64,000 nt of DNA. It comes from Flemingiibacterium sp045644145 (lineage in GTDB: Bacteria; Bacillota; Clostridia; Oscillospirales; CAG-272). Of this stretch, positions 25,171 to 33,447 are shown one piece after another; position 1 is the stretch's first letter, and each line of letters starts with the position of its first letter. A program made the translations under genes and the position numbers. Below the pieces are notes generated by a model. That model searched no databases. It was given only the letters and a program-made list of their open reading frames with translations, and had not been told where the DNA came from. The stretch is from NCBI GenBank assembly GCA_045644145.1, contig JAZRGK010000016.1, positions 1-64,000 of the forward strand, in the 5' to 3' direction.

Positions 25171-26889
25171 TCAGTCAACCCAAGCATCGGTCGCTTTTGC
25201 GTATTCGGTTATTTTGGTTTTAACCGCTTCAAGAGTTTCATCGTGAGCGAGAATATAGATTTTTATCTTAGGCTCAGTGCCGGAGGGGCGGATGACGATA
25301 ACGTCGCCGCACTCGGTTACATAGTAAAGCACATTGGAGGAGGGAAGTCCCGTGGAGGTTACCTTACCTGTGTCAACATCAAGTACCGTGTCTTTGAGAT
25401 AATCGCGGATTTCAACTACGCGTCTGCCTGCAAGCTCTGTTGGGGGCGCTTCGCGGAGGTCGTTCATCAGCTTCTTCATGCGCTCGATTCCGTCAAGACC
25501 GTCCATGTAGATGTTGGCAATGCCCTCATCATAGTAGCCGTATCGGTCGTAAAGCCCCTGCAGTGCATCACAGAGAGTCATTCCCTTGGTACTGTAGTAC
25601 GCCGCCATTTCACAGAGAAGCATAGACGCCACAACAGCATCCTTGTCGCGTGCGTATGTGCCCTTAAGGTAGCCGTAGCTCTCCTCGAAACCGAAGATAT
25701 AGCTCCCATTTCCTGCGGCTTCGTACTGCTTTATAACTTCTCCGATAAACTTGAATCCGGTGAGCACATTGTGAAGCTTTATTCCGTGTGCCTCGCATAT
25801 TTTCGTTACCATGTCGGTGGAAACGATAGTTTTGATAGCATAGGGATTTTTCGGCATGCCGGTTTCTTCGTAGGCGGTGATGATATAGTCAAGAAGGAGT
25901 GCTCCCACCTGATTGCCCGTAAGACGGACGAATTTGCCGGATTTGTCACGGGACATGATTCCTACACGGTCGCAGTCGGGGTCTGTAGCAATAATAAGGT
26001 CGCTGTGCACCTTCTCGGAGAGCTTTATACCAAGATCAAAGGCTTCGGCAAATTCCGGATTGGGGTATGCAACAGTGGGAAAGTCACCGTCAAGCACCAT
26101 CTGCTCCTCAACAACGTCGATATGCTTAAGTCCAACGCGGCGAAGTACCTCGGGAACCATTTTGTGACCTGCGCCGTGGAGCGGAGTGTACACGATTTCA
26201 AGCGTATCTGCTACCTGCTTTATAATATCGGGGTTAACAGCCTGACCGATAACGTTTTGCATATATGCTTCATCAAGGGATGCAGGGATATATTTGATTC
26301 TGCCGTCATTTAAAGCGGTATCGAAATCTACTGTTTTTACATCGTCGAAAATATCCGCCTCTGCGATGGATTTTGATACGGTTGCGGCGTGGTCGGGGGG
26401 AAGCTGTGCGCCGTCTTCCCAATATGCCTTGTATCCGTTATACTGCTTTGGATTGTGGGAGGCTGTTATGTTGATGCCTGCAATGGCGTTAAGCTCGCGT
26501 ACCGCAAATGAGAGCACGGGAGTGGGACGCAGACTGTCAAATATGTGTGCTGTAATACCGTTTGCAGCTAAAACGCTTGCGGCAGTCTTTGCATACAGCT
26601 CGGAATTGTTTCTTGAATCGTAGGCGATCGTCACGCCGCGGTCCGCTTGGCCAAGCTCGCTTATAAGGTTGGCAAGTCCTTGGGTTGCATGTGCTACGGT
26701 ATATACGTTCATGGCGTTTGTGCCTGCCATCATGGTGCCGCGAAGTCCAGCAGTGCCAAATTCAAGGGATTTTATAAATCTGAGCTTTATTTCTTCTTCG
26801 TCGTCGGCGATTTTTCTGAGTTCTTCCTTTGTGACCTCATCGACCTTGTCAGATGTGAGCCAACGTTTGTAATTTTCTTTGTAATTCAT
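25171..26889 (-). CDS. Phospho-sugar mutase (phosphoglucomutase/phosphomannomutase)
   Basis: 572-aa alpha-D-phosphohexomutase of the PgcA-type long family, interconverting glucose-1-phosphate and glucose-6-phosphate. The four domain signatures are in order: phosphoserine loop ITASHNPKQYNGYK with Ser144, metal loop ATDPDCDRVG, sugar-binding loop FGFEESYGYL and phosphate-binding loop IRPSGTEPKIKIY. It supplies or drains glucose-1-P for the glycogen operon downstream in the window. Start at 26889 (MNYKEN) follows GGAGA; an ATG at 26901 would include that site in the coding region. Confidence 0.94.
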   Translation of the reverse strand: MNYKENYKRWLTSDKVDEVTKEELRKIADDEEEIKLRFIKSLEFGTAGLRGTMMAGTNAMNVYTVAHATQGLANLISELGQADRGVTIAYDSRNNSELYAKTAASVLAANGITAHIFDSLRPTPVLSFAVRELNAIAGINITASHNPKQYNGYKAYWEDGAQLPPDHAATVSKSIAEADIFDDVKTVDFDTALNDGRIKYIPASLDEAYMQNVIGQAVNPDIIKQVADTLEIVYTPLHGAGHKMVPEVLRRVGLKHIDVVEEQMVLDGDFPTVAYPNPEFAEAFDLGIKLSEKVHSDLIIATDPDCDRVGIMSRDKSGKFVRLTGNQVGALLLDYIITAYEETGMPKNPYAIKTIVSTDMVTKICEAHGIKLHNVLTGFKFIGEVIKQYEAAGNGSYIFGFEESYGYLKGTYARDKDAVVASMLLCEMAAYYSTKGMTLCDALQGLYDRYGYYDEGIANIYMDGLDGIERMKKLMNDLREAPPTELAGRRVVEIRDYLKDTVLDVDTGKVTSTGLPSSNVLYYVTECGDVIVIRPSGTEPKIKIYILAHDETLEAVKTKITEYAKATDAWVD

Positions 26890-26937
26890 AATATTCTCCA
26901 TTCATTGTATGGTGTGCATTTGAGATAATAGTAGGTA

Positions 26938-27192
26938 TTACAGTTTCTTTATTTCCTCAAGAGCCAAAGCAAGCTGGTCGGGGCAGGATGTAGATTTAGG
27001 ACCGCATTTTATACCTTTGATGCGGCTGATGGCTTCATCTATATCCATTCCTATGACAAGAGCAGCAACCCCCTGAGTGTTACCGGAGCATCCGCCGATA
27101 AATTTCACGGATTTTACGATATTATCTTCTACAGCGAGTTCAATTCCGCGAGAGCAGGTGCCGTGTGTTGAATAAGAAAGTGTCTTTATCAT
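26938..27192 (-). CDS. TSCPD domain protein (TIGR03905 type)
   Basis: 84-aa small protein with four conserved cysteines (GTCSRG, GGCSGNT, KCGPKSTSCPD), including the TSCPD signature near residue 68. This domain also occurs as a C-terminal cap on class II ribonucleotide reductases and as a stand-alone protein of unknown role, where the cysteines may bind metal. AAAGGAG precedes the start. Followed 48 bases later by the phosphosugar mutase gene. Confidence 0.88.
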   Translation of the reverse strand: MIKTLSYSTHGTCSRGIELAVEDNIVKSVKFIGGCSGNTQGVAALVIGMDIDEAISRIKGIKCGPKSTSCPDQLALALEEIKKL

Positions 27193-27219
27193 TTTATGCA
27201 GTCTCCTTTCGGATTATTT

Positions 27220-27415
27220 TTATTTTTTGGAAAGAGTATTATACATATAAAGTGTGGAAATAAAACCGAGAAAGTCGGCATTTGCAGAAGCAACGACTGT
27301 TTCCGGCATGCCAGATGATTTGGGATATGAGATGCTGTAACGGATAGGGCTCAAGCAGCATAGGACAGCCAGCTTATCGGAATAACATGTTATAAATTCA
27401 CGGTAGTTGCGCAGG
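27220..27415 (-). other. Open frame of about 65 codons after the prephenate dehydratase-like gene
   Basis: This 227-base gap holds one uninterrupted minus-strand frame from just inside the upstream stop to a TAA at 27220-27222. The only ATG is at 27309 and would give 29 residues (MPETVVASANADFLGFIS...). No convincing ribosome site precedes it. It could be a chance frame, a decayed extension of the upstream gene or a leaderless small gene. A TATAAT-like -10 for the TSCPD gene lies at 27238-27243. Confidence 0.3.
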
Positions 27416-27419
27416 ATGA

Positions 27420-28358
27420 TTATTCACCTTGGCGTATATGGGGATATATGCCAAGCGGCTCGTACTCCGGTATTGCAAGTGTGAGAAATAATACAAATGC
27501 ATCAAGTCCTTTCGGCTCACTTGCCTTAAGGATTACTTCTGAGGAAAATTTTACCGTATTGTATGTCATAGGAATAGAATCCACCTTGTAAATTGTAAGT
27601 CCGCACTCCGCGGCGGCGGTCAGCACTTCACCAAGGGCGGCGCCGTCGTCTGTTACAAGGCTGAACTCAAAAAAGCATCCAGTGCGATCCGCTCTCGCAG
27701 GGAGAGATATGGATCTGCTTAAAAGTGCATATCTGGTAGTAACAGTGCCGTCAGGCGTTGTAACGTCGCAGGAAAGCACCGGGCTTAATTCATACTTGTC
27801 TATAAGCCTGTAGAAGCTGATAAGCTTTGCATCGCGTGAACTGTCAAGGGGCAACATGCACATATCAGCACGCTCATAATACACCTCTTCGCAGACTGAG
27901 TTGAAATCTGGAGCATAAGCTACCGATGGGGCTTCAAGTATATCTGAGAAAACGCGGAATGCCGCATCAGCATAGGCATTTTTGAAATATGCGATTCTCG
28001 GTGAACGGGAATAGGATGTGTTCCCGAGAAGTTTGTCAAGAAGCTTTATTTCGCGCCGCTCTGCTTCCTCGGCGATGAATTTGCACACGGTCAACTTATC
28101 AATAAAGGTAGCTGTGCGGTGCCGGAATTCGATGTGAGTAAGCGTATTACTTGGAATATCATCGGTGGAAACTTCCCCACTGAAAAGGGCGGAGAATCTT
28201 TCTGAGCGGTTCTCATCGAACAGCATGGAGTCATCTCTCATTATGAGAAGAGCGAGATCACGAAGCCACGCAAGACGTCTTTCGTCTGCCGAGGTGTTTT
28301 CACCGCAGAGCAGTGTAAGATTTTCCCCAATAACGGCGGTTGTGGTTTCCCGTGCCAT
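27420..28358 (-). CDS. Prephenate dehydratase-like protein with ACT-like domain
   Basis: 312 aa, divergent. Residues ~115-230 resemble the prephenate dehydratase fold: RIAYFKNAYADAAFRVF at its start, a middle segment with DMCMLPLDSS (for the usual PIENS), and TTRYALLSRS at the TRF-motif position. Residues ~235-305 resemble an ACT domain (FFEFSLVTDDGAALGEVL, IYKVDSIP). The first ~110 residues may be chorismate mutase-like but lack clear motifs. Prephenate dehydratase makes phenylpyruvate for phenylalanine; altered key motifs make activity uncertain. Start at 28358 follows GGGAGGAAG and overlaps the aroC stop by one base (TGATG), so the two are translationally coupled. Confidence 0.6.
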   Translation of the reverse strand: MARETTTAVIGENLTLLCGENTSADERRLAWLRDLALLIMRDDSMLFDENRSERFSALFSGEVSTDDIPSNTLTHIEFRHRTATFIDKLTVCKFIAEEAERREIKLLDKLLGNTSYSRSPRIAYFKNAYADAAFRVFSDILEAPSVAYAPDFNSVCEEVYYERADMCMLPLDSSRDAKLISFYRLIDKYELSPVLSCDVTTPDGTVTTRYALLSRSISLPARADRTGCFFEFSLVTDDGAALGEVLTAAAECGLTIYKVDSIPMTYNTVKFSSEVILKASEPKGLDAFVLFLTLAIPEYEPLGIYPHIRQGE

Positions 28359-29446
28359 CAGAGCTTCCTCCCATCTGATTTGAGTATGAGCTGCGTAAGC
28401 GCAACAGCGGTGCAAGCCTCCACCACGGGTACTGCACGTACCGCGATACAAGGATCATGTCTGCCGTTTATTTTTAATTTGGTGTTGCAGGCATTTGCCA
28501 AATCAACAGAATCCTGCTCTGTAAATATTGATGGGGTGGGCTTTATTCCAACGGAGAAGATTATAGGCATACCGTTTGTCATGCCGCCAACGATTCCACC
28601 GCAATTATTTTGCTTTGTTACTATTTTCCCGTCCTTGTATTCATAGGCATCGTTTGCCTCTGAGCCGTACATGCGGCAGAAATCGAAGCCTGCGCCGAAT
28701 TCTATAGCCTTAACAGCAGGTATTGCGAACATGAGCTTTGATATTTCTGCTTCAACACTTTCAAACATGTGCTCACCGAGAGCGGCGGGTACGCATGCGG
28801 CGGCACATTCAAGCTTTGCCCCCACCGAATCTCCCTTGTCACGGGCGATATTTATAATGGTCGCAAATGCCTCTGCCGCCGTACTGTCAATGGCGGGGAA
28901 CGCATGCGTCTTAAGCTCTACAAGTTCTTCTCCTGTTACGTTATATGCAAAGCTGCTGTCGGATACGTTAAGTATCTGCTTTATATGCGCGGCTATCTCT
29001 ATTCCGTAACGGGTAAGATACAAGGAGCACAGCGCGCCTGCGAATACAAGAGGTGCTGTAAGGCGTCCCGAAAAATGTCCGCCGCCGTGAAGCTCCACAT
29101 GGTCGCCGTATTTTAAAAATGCGGCGTAGTCTGCGTGGCTTGGACGCGGCACGGTCATTTTATCACCGTAGGATGCGGAATGTTGATTGGTATTTTCGAT
29201 AATGGCGCAGATAGGGTAGCCGTTTGTAAAGCCGCCTGAAACGCCGCTTACGATCTTCGGAATGTCAGCTTCGGTACGCTTTGTTGAAAAATTACCGCCG
29301 GGCGCACGCCGCTTCATAAACGCTCCAATATAGTCAAGGTCAAGCTTTAGTCCTGCCGGAAATCCGTCGATGACAACGCCTATGGAATCGCCGTGAGATT
29401 CCCCGAAAACGGACAGCTTCAGCTTTGTGCCGTATACAGATGCCAT
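28358..29446 (-). CDS. aroC: Chorismate synthase
   Basis: 362-aa FMN-dependent enzyme that makes chorismate from EPSP, the last shikimate step. Signatures are GESHGDSIGVVIDGFPAG near the N-terminus, KRRAPGGNFSTKR, and later ELHGGGHFSGRLTAPLVFAGAL. AAGGTGAT precedes the ATG. It lies 47 bases after htpG and is coupled to a prephenate dehydratase-like gene, giving a small aromatic-pathway pair. Confidence 0.96.
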   Translation of the reverse strand: MASVYGTKLKLSVFGESHGDSIGVVIDGFPAGLKLDLDYIGAFMKRRAPGGNFSTKRTEADIPKIVSGVSGGFTNGYPICAIIENTNQHSASYGDKMTVPRPSHADYAAFLKYGDHVELHGGGHFSGRLTAPLVFAGALCSLYLTRYGIEIAAHIKQILNVSDSSFAYNVTGEELVELKTHAFPAIDSTAAEAFATIINIARDKGDSVGAKLECAAACVPAALGEHMFESVEAEISKLMFAIPAVKAIEFGAGFDFCRMYGSEANDAYEYKDGKIVTKQNNCGGIVGGMTNGMPIIFSVGIKPTPSIFTEQDSVDLANACNTKLKINGRHDPCIAVRAVPVVEACTAVALTQLILKSDGRKL

Positions 29447-29493
29447 TGTATATCACCTTTTTACAAATAAAGTTTGAAAACTGAAAATAAAGC

Positions 29494-31374
29494 TTAAATA
29501 TTTTCAAGCATGTCGAAGCTTTCCGCAAGGAAAGTCTGAAGTTCGTCTGCACTAAGCTGGCGCTGTGCCAAAAGCGCGAGAGTATATATCTGCTTTGCGA
29601 GCTTCTTTGCCTTTTCCTCGTTTGTTTCAGCTTCTGCCGCAAGGCGCTTGATAAGCGAACTGTTGGCGTTTACCACAAGAGTCATATCTGTGGGGAACTT
29701 CATGTAGTCGCCGTTACCCATGCGGCGGTACATCTTCATCATATCCTCCATACGTCTTGTTTCCTCGGATATGTTGAGTACAGCCGGGATTTTCTCGTTT
29801 TTGAGAAGCTCGAAGCTTACCTTAAGTTCAGCGCCGCTGACTGCCTTGAAGATGTCAGCAAGCTTTTCGTTTCTTTCAGCAGCGCCTTCTGCCTTAAGCG
29901 CGCCTGCTACATCCGCGTCAATGCGGACGAACTTTACGTTTTCGTTATCCTGCTCCACCACATTTATAAACTGGGTATCGATCATCTTGTCAAGCACTAT
30001 AACATCTATACCTTCAGCGGCGAACATGGAAACATACTGTGCCTGCGCGGTAACATCTGCCGCATAGTAAACGGTGTTTTCATGCTTTTCCTTGGCTTTT
30101 TCGAGATACTCCTCAAGGGTGACGAATCTGCCGTCGGTGGTGGGGTAGATAACCGCCGATTTTACTCTGTCGTAGAACTTGCGGTCACGAAGGCATCCGT
30201 ATTCAACGAAGGTCTTAAGGTCATACCAAAGTTTCTCGTAATTTTCGCGTTCAAGATTAAACATGGATGTGAGCTTGTCCGCAACTTTCTTTACAATGTG
30301 TGCAGATATCTTGGCAACGTATCCGCTGTTCTGGAGATAGCTTCGGGATACATTAAGCGGAAGCTCGGGGCAGTCAAGCACGCCCTTGAGCATAAGAAGA
30401 AATTCGGGTATAACCTCTTTGATATTATCCGCAACGAAAACCTGATTGTAATAAAGCTTTACCTGACCCTCCATGTTGTCATATTCGTGGGCAAGGCGGG
30501 GGAAGTAGAGTATGCCGCGGAAGTTGAGGGGATAGTCAGCGTTCAGATGAATATGGAACAGCGGCTCGCGATAGTCGTGGAACACCTTGTGATAGAACTC
30601 GTCGTATTCCTCATCGGTACATTCCGAGGGATTCTTCTGCCACAGAGGGTGAGTGTCGTTGACAGGCTTCGGTTCTTCCGCCTTTTTGTCATCGGAAGTG
30701 TCTGCCTCGTTCTCGAATTCCGCTTTTTCCAGATAAATCTCAACCGGCATAAATGAGCAGTATTTTTCAATCATTTCGCGAATACGGAACTCCTCAAGAA
30801 ATTCCGATTCGTTTTCCATAATGTGCATCACAACATCGGTGCCTCGGCAAGGACGTTCAAAATCTGTGGTGATCTCGTACTCGCCGGCTTCGCTGCACAC
30901 CCATTTTACCGCCTTATCGGAGGTGTATGAACGGGTTATAACGTCAACGGTGTCGCTGACCATAAATGCTGAATAGAATCCAAGACCGAAGTGACCGATA
31001 ATGCCGTTGTCCGCGGTTTCCTTGCTGTCAGTGCCCTCGTATTTTTCGATAAACTCCAAAGCGCCGGAAAGAGCGATCTGGCAGATGTAACGGCGCACTT
31101 CATCCTCAGTCATGCCGATGCCGTTGTCGGATACCGTGAGTGTGCGCGCTTCCTTATCAATTTTTACGGTTATTCTGTAGTTTTCATCCTCAATTTTCGT
31201 CTCGCCCAGGGAGGTAAGACGCTTAAGTTTAGTAACCGCATCGCATGCGTTTGAAACTATCTCACGGAGAAAAATTTCCTTCTCGGAATAGAGCCATTTT
31301 TTGATGATTGGAAATATATGTTCGATTTCGACGGAAATACCGCCTTTTTCTGTATTTTTAATATCTTTGGACAT
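29494..31374 (-). CDS. htpG: Molecular chaperone HtpG (Hsp90)
   Basis: 626-aa bacterial Hsp90. The N-terminal GHKL ATPase domain (about 10-220) has EIFLREIVSNACDA, the DNGIGM motif and GHFGLGFYSAFMV. The middle domain contains PLNVSRSYLQ with its ATP-contacting Arg, and a C-terminal dimerisation domain follows. A charged insert (EADTSDDKKAEEPKPVND) lies near 225-240. It helps fold client proteins in the cytoplasm. Transcribed from its own sigma-A-type promoter; no CIRCE element is visible. Confidence 0.97.
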   Translation of the reverse strand: MSKDIKNTEKGGISVEIEHIFPIIKKWLYSEKEIFLREIVSNACDAVTKLKRLTSLGETKIEDENYRITVKIDKEARTLTVSDNGIGMTEDEVRRYICQIALSGALEFIEKYEGTDSKETADNGIIGHFGLGFYSAFMVSDTVDVITRSYTSDKAVKWVCSEAGEYEITTDFERPCRGTDVVMHIMENESEFLEEFRIREMIEKYCSFMPVEIYLEKAEFENEADTSDDKKAEEPKPVNDTHPLWQKNPSECTDEEYDEFYHKVFHDYREPLFHIHLNADYPLNFRGILYFPRLAHEYDNMEGQVKLYYNQVFVADNIKEVIPEFLLMLKGVLDCPELPLNVSRSYLQNSGYVAKISAHIVKKVADKLTSMFNLERENYEKLWYDLKTFVEYGCLRDRKFYDRVKSAVIYPTTDGRFVTLEEYLEKAKEKHENTVYYAADVTAQAQYVSMFAAEGIDVIVLDKMIDTQFINVVEQDNENVKFVRIDADVAGALKAEGAAERNEKLADIFKAVSGAELKVSFELLKNEKIPAVLNISEETRRMEDMMKMYRRMGNGDYMKFPTDMTLVVNANSSLIKRLAAEAETNEEKAKKLAKQIYTLALLAQRQLSADELQTFLAESFDMLENI

Positions 31375-31438
31375 TGATCTCTAACCTCTTTTTGAATTGT
31401 TTTGGCGTTTCGGAAAGACCGACAATACCTCAATTTAT

Positions 31439-31467
31439 ATTTTAACAAATAAAAGTTCCTGTGTCAA
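31439..31467 (-). promoter_or_regulatory. htpG promoter
   Basis: On the minus strand TTGACA (31462-31467) and TAAAAT (31439-31444) with 17-base spacing. Confidence 0.78.
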
Positions 31468-31522
31468 GAGAATAGTCATTTTTGTTACAACTTATTATCA
31501 TTTTAGCGATGGTGCTTTTGCC

Positions 31523-31551
31523 TTGACAAAGGACGGTCTATATGCTACAAT
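31523..31551 (+). promoter_or_regulatory. Promoter of the acyltransferase 3 gene
   Basis: TTGACA (31523-31528) and TACAAT (31546-31551) with 17-base spacing. The -35 begins a 14-base word TTGACAAAGGACGG that is repeated exactly in the mscL promoter. Confidence 0.75.
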
Positions 31552-31582
31552 AGAATCACATAAAAAGTAAAGGAATTTAGCT

Positions 31583-32644
31583 ATGACAAAGAAAAAACAT
31601 GAGCTTTCCCTTATGAACGTAATACTGTGCATGCTTGTCATATTTATCCATGCCGCATCCGCGTCGGTTACCGCTGCGGACAAAACTTCATGGGAATATG
31701 CGATTCTTTTGCCTGCATGGCGGCTTGCGGCATGTGCCGTTCCGGGATTTATATTTCTTTCAGCGATAAAATTCGCCTTCGGTGCGGGGAAAGATGGATT
31801 TTCTTATCCTAAATATATCCTTGGACGCATAAAGCGTGTATGGATACCATACATTGTTGCATCCGTGGTATATTACGCCTATTTTGTACTGCTCAACTAC
31901 ATGGAATTTTCCCCGTCAGAGTTTATCAAGTTGCTCCTTGACGGTAATATAGGCGGTCATTTTTATTTTGTCATTGCCATTATGCAGTTTTACCTGCTTG
32001 CCCCCGTTTGGCGTGCTGTATTAAAAAAGCTTTCCGAGCCATTGTTTTTGGTGATTGCCGTCGCCGCGGCTTTACCCATTGGGTGGATATTCGGGCAGCA
32101 TCTCACGGATTTTATCGCTGTTTTTTATAAGGGCGGACTGTTTCCATATTCCGATCGGGTGTTTACTACCTACATATTTTGGTGGATTGCCGGACTTGCG
32201 GTGGGGAAGAATTACGAATATGTAAAATGTAAGCTTGCCTCGGCATGGAAAGGTGCTTTGGGGCTGTTTCTGTTCGGTGCAGTGATGAACGGCGGACTTT
32301 CCTACATCCACTTTACGGGAAAAGCATCAATATATTGGCTTGAAACTGTGCATGTGTTCTACATAATCTGCGCGGTACTGTTCATTTTTGCGGTATGTTC
32401 GAAAGCTTCAGATACAAAAATAGCGTCTGCACCAGCTATCATGCTTGTTGACAATTCTTCATACTCAATCTATTTATGGCATCCCCTGTTTCTGTACTTC
32501 GCCAAGGTGATTCTCGGCGCACGGGATGTATCGCTGACTCTTACATTTGCGGTACATGCGTTCTTTACGTTCGGTATATGCATTTTCGTTTGTATAGCGG
32601 TTCGCTTACTTGTTGAGGCTTTGAAAAAGCACAGAGGGACTTAA
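31583..32644 (+). CDS. Acyltransferase 3 family membrane protein
   Basis: 353-aa protein with about 10 hydrophobic segments, matching the acyltransferase 3 (OafA/YrhL-like) family. The N-terminal helix ends in a histidine (LVIFIHAAS) as in the family's catalytic region, YILGRIKRVWIPYIV provides the R-x10-type basic motif, and NSSYSIYLWHPLFLYF closes the domain. Such proteins O-acylate surface sugars or export small molecules; the acceptor is unknown. There is no SGNH extension. Own promoter; RBS AAAGGAA. Confidence 0.85.
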   Translation: MTKKKHELSLMNVILCMLVIFIHAASASVTAADKTSWEYAILLPAWRLAACAVPGFIFLSAIKFAFGAGKDGFSYPKYILGRIKRVWIPYIVASVVYYAYFVLLNYMEFSPSEFIKLLLDGNIGGHFYFVIAIMQFYLLAPVWRAVLKKLSEPLFLVIAVAAALPIGWIFGQHLTDFIAVFYKGGLFPYSDRVFTTYIFWWIAGLAVGKNYEYVKCKLASAWKGALGLFLFGAVMNGGLSYIHFTGKASIYWLETVHVFYIICAVLFIFAVCSKASDTKIASAPAIMLVDNSSYSIYLWHPLFLYFAKVILGARDVSLTLTFAVHAFFTFGICIFVCIAVRLLVEALKKHRGT

Positions 32645-32663
32645 AATAAAACTGCGGTTTTTG

Positions 32664-32692
32664 TTGACAAAGGACGGAATTTCTGATATAAT
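32664..32692 (+). promoter_or_regulatory. mscL promoter
   Basis: Perfect TTGACA (32664-32669) and TATAAT (32687-32692) with 17-base spacing. It shares the 14 bases TTGACAAAGGACGG with the promoter at 31523. Confidence 0.9.
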
Positions 32693-32725
32693 CGAAACTG
32701 TAATAAATTATTTAAGGAGGCTATT

Positions 32726-33283
32726 ATGGCAAATATCAAAAAAACCATTAAAGCGAAGAGCGAAAAGGTTACATTTTTCTCCGATTTCAAGAAGTTCATA
32801 ACCAAGGGCAATGTTCTCGACATGGCTGTGGGCGTTGTTGTGGGTACTGCATTTAACGCTATCGTAAACGGTCTTGTAAAGAACATAATCACTCCCGTTC
32901 TTACCTATTTCACAAGCGGCGTATCCATCGACGAATGGAAATATGTGCTTCGTGAAGCTGTTCCGGCAGATGAGGCGGCAGGCGTTGCCGAGGTTGCGGA
33001 GATTGCAATTTCCTACGGTCTGTGGATTCAGGCGATAATTGATTTCTTCATCATCGCACTCTGCGTTTTTGCCGCAGTACGTTTTATCCGCGGGATGGAG
33101 CGTAAATTGAATGCTAAGGAGCTTGCTAAGGCTGAGGCAGAGGCGGCGGTAAAGAAAGCCGAGGATGATGCTAAGGCAGCGGAGGAAGCTGCGGCGGCTG
33201 AGGCAAAGGCTGCGGCTGAAAAGGCGGCACTTGAGGAATTCTACGAAAACATCCGCGAGATCCGCGATTCGCTTAAGAAGTAA
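32726..33283 (+). CDS. mscL: Large-conductance mechanosensitive channel
   Basis: 185-aa MscL, longer than the usual 130-150. The first helix has FITKGNVLDMAVGVVVGTAFNAIVNGLVKNI, a periplasmic loop follows, and the second helix is IIDFFIIALCVFAAVRFI. The C-terminal cytoplasmic part is extended by a highly charged Ala/Glu/Lys coiled-coil (about 125-170). The channel opens under membrane tension and releases solutes on osmotic downshock. AGGAGG precedes the start. Confidence 0.95.
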   Translation: MANIKKTIKAKSEKVTFFSDFKKFITKGNVLDMAVGVVVGTAFNAIVNGLVKNIITPVLTYFTSGVSIDEWKYVLREAVPADEAAGVAEVAEIAISYGLWIQAIIDFFIIALCVFAAVRFIRGMERKLNAKELAKAEAEAAVKKAEDDAKAAEEAAAAEAKAAAEKAALEEFYENIREIRDSLKK

Positions 33284-33297
33284 GTTTTTCTTAAATA

Positions 33298-33324
33298 AAG
33301 CTCTTGACGATATTCTTTAAGAGC
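33298..33324 (+). terminator. Possible terminator after mscL
   Basis: GCTCTT-13 bases-AAGAGC soon after the mscL stop. The stem is only 6 bp and no T-run follows, so support is weak. Confidence 0.35.
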
Positions 33325-33350
33325 AAACATGATTTTATAAATATAAAGCA

Positions 33351-33417
33351 GCAGGAGCAAGCCCCTGCCCTACGACCAAGATACATGGTGACCTGTAGGG
33401 CAGGGGCTTGCTCCTGC
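33351..33417. repeat. Paired-hairpin repeat element, copy A
   Basis: A 23-base arm (33351-33373) is repeated as its exact reverse complement at 33395-33417 with a 21-base spacer. Each arm also folds alone: GGCAGG and CCTGCC flank ggcttgct. It closely resembles the element at 50418-50493, differing at two positions per arm that pair with each other. No target-site duplication is evident. It lies between convergent mscL and the NAGPA-SLH gene. Confidence 0.85.
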
Positions 33418-33447
33418 CGTCTTTATTAGTAACGCTATTTATAATTT

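Noticed and set aside
25060..26313. 417-codon plus-strand open frame across the phosphosugar mutase gene
   Set aside because: It is antisense to a gene with all four mutase signatures; no motif or ribosome site supports it.
30082..30756. 224-codon plus-strand open frame opposite htpG
   Set aside because: Antisense shadow of a highly conserved chaperone gene.
33351..33417. Insertion sequence or MITE with target-site duplication
   Set aside because: No matching short direct repeats flank either copy and no transposase is in the window; it is reported only as a paired-hairpin repeat.
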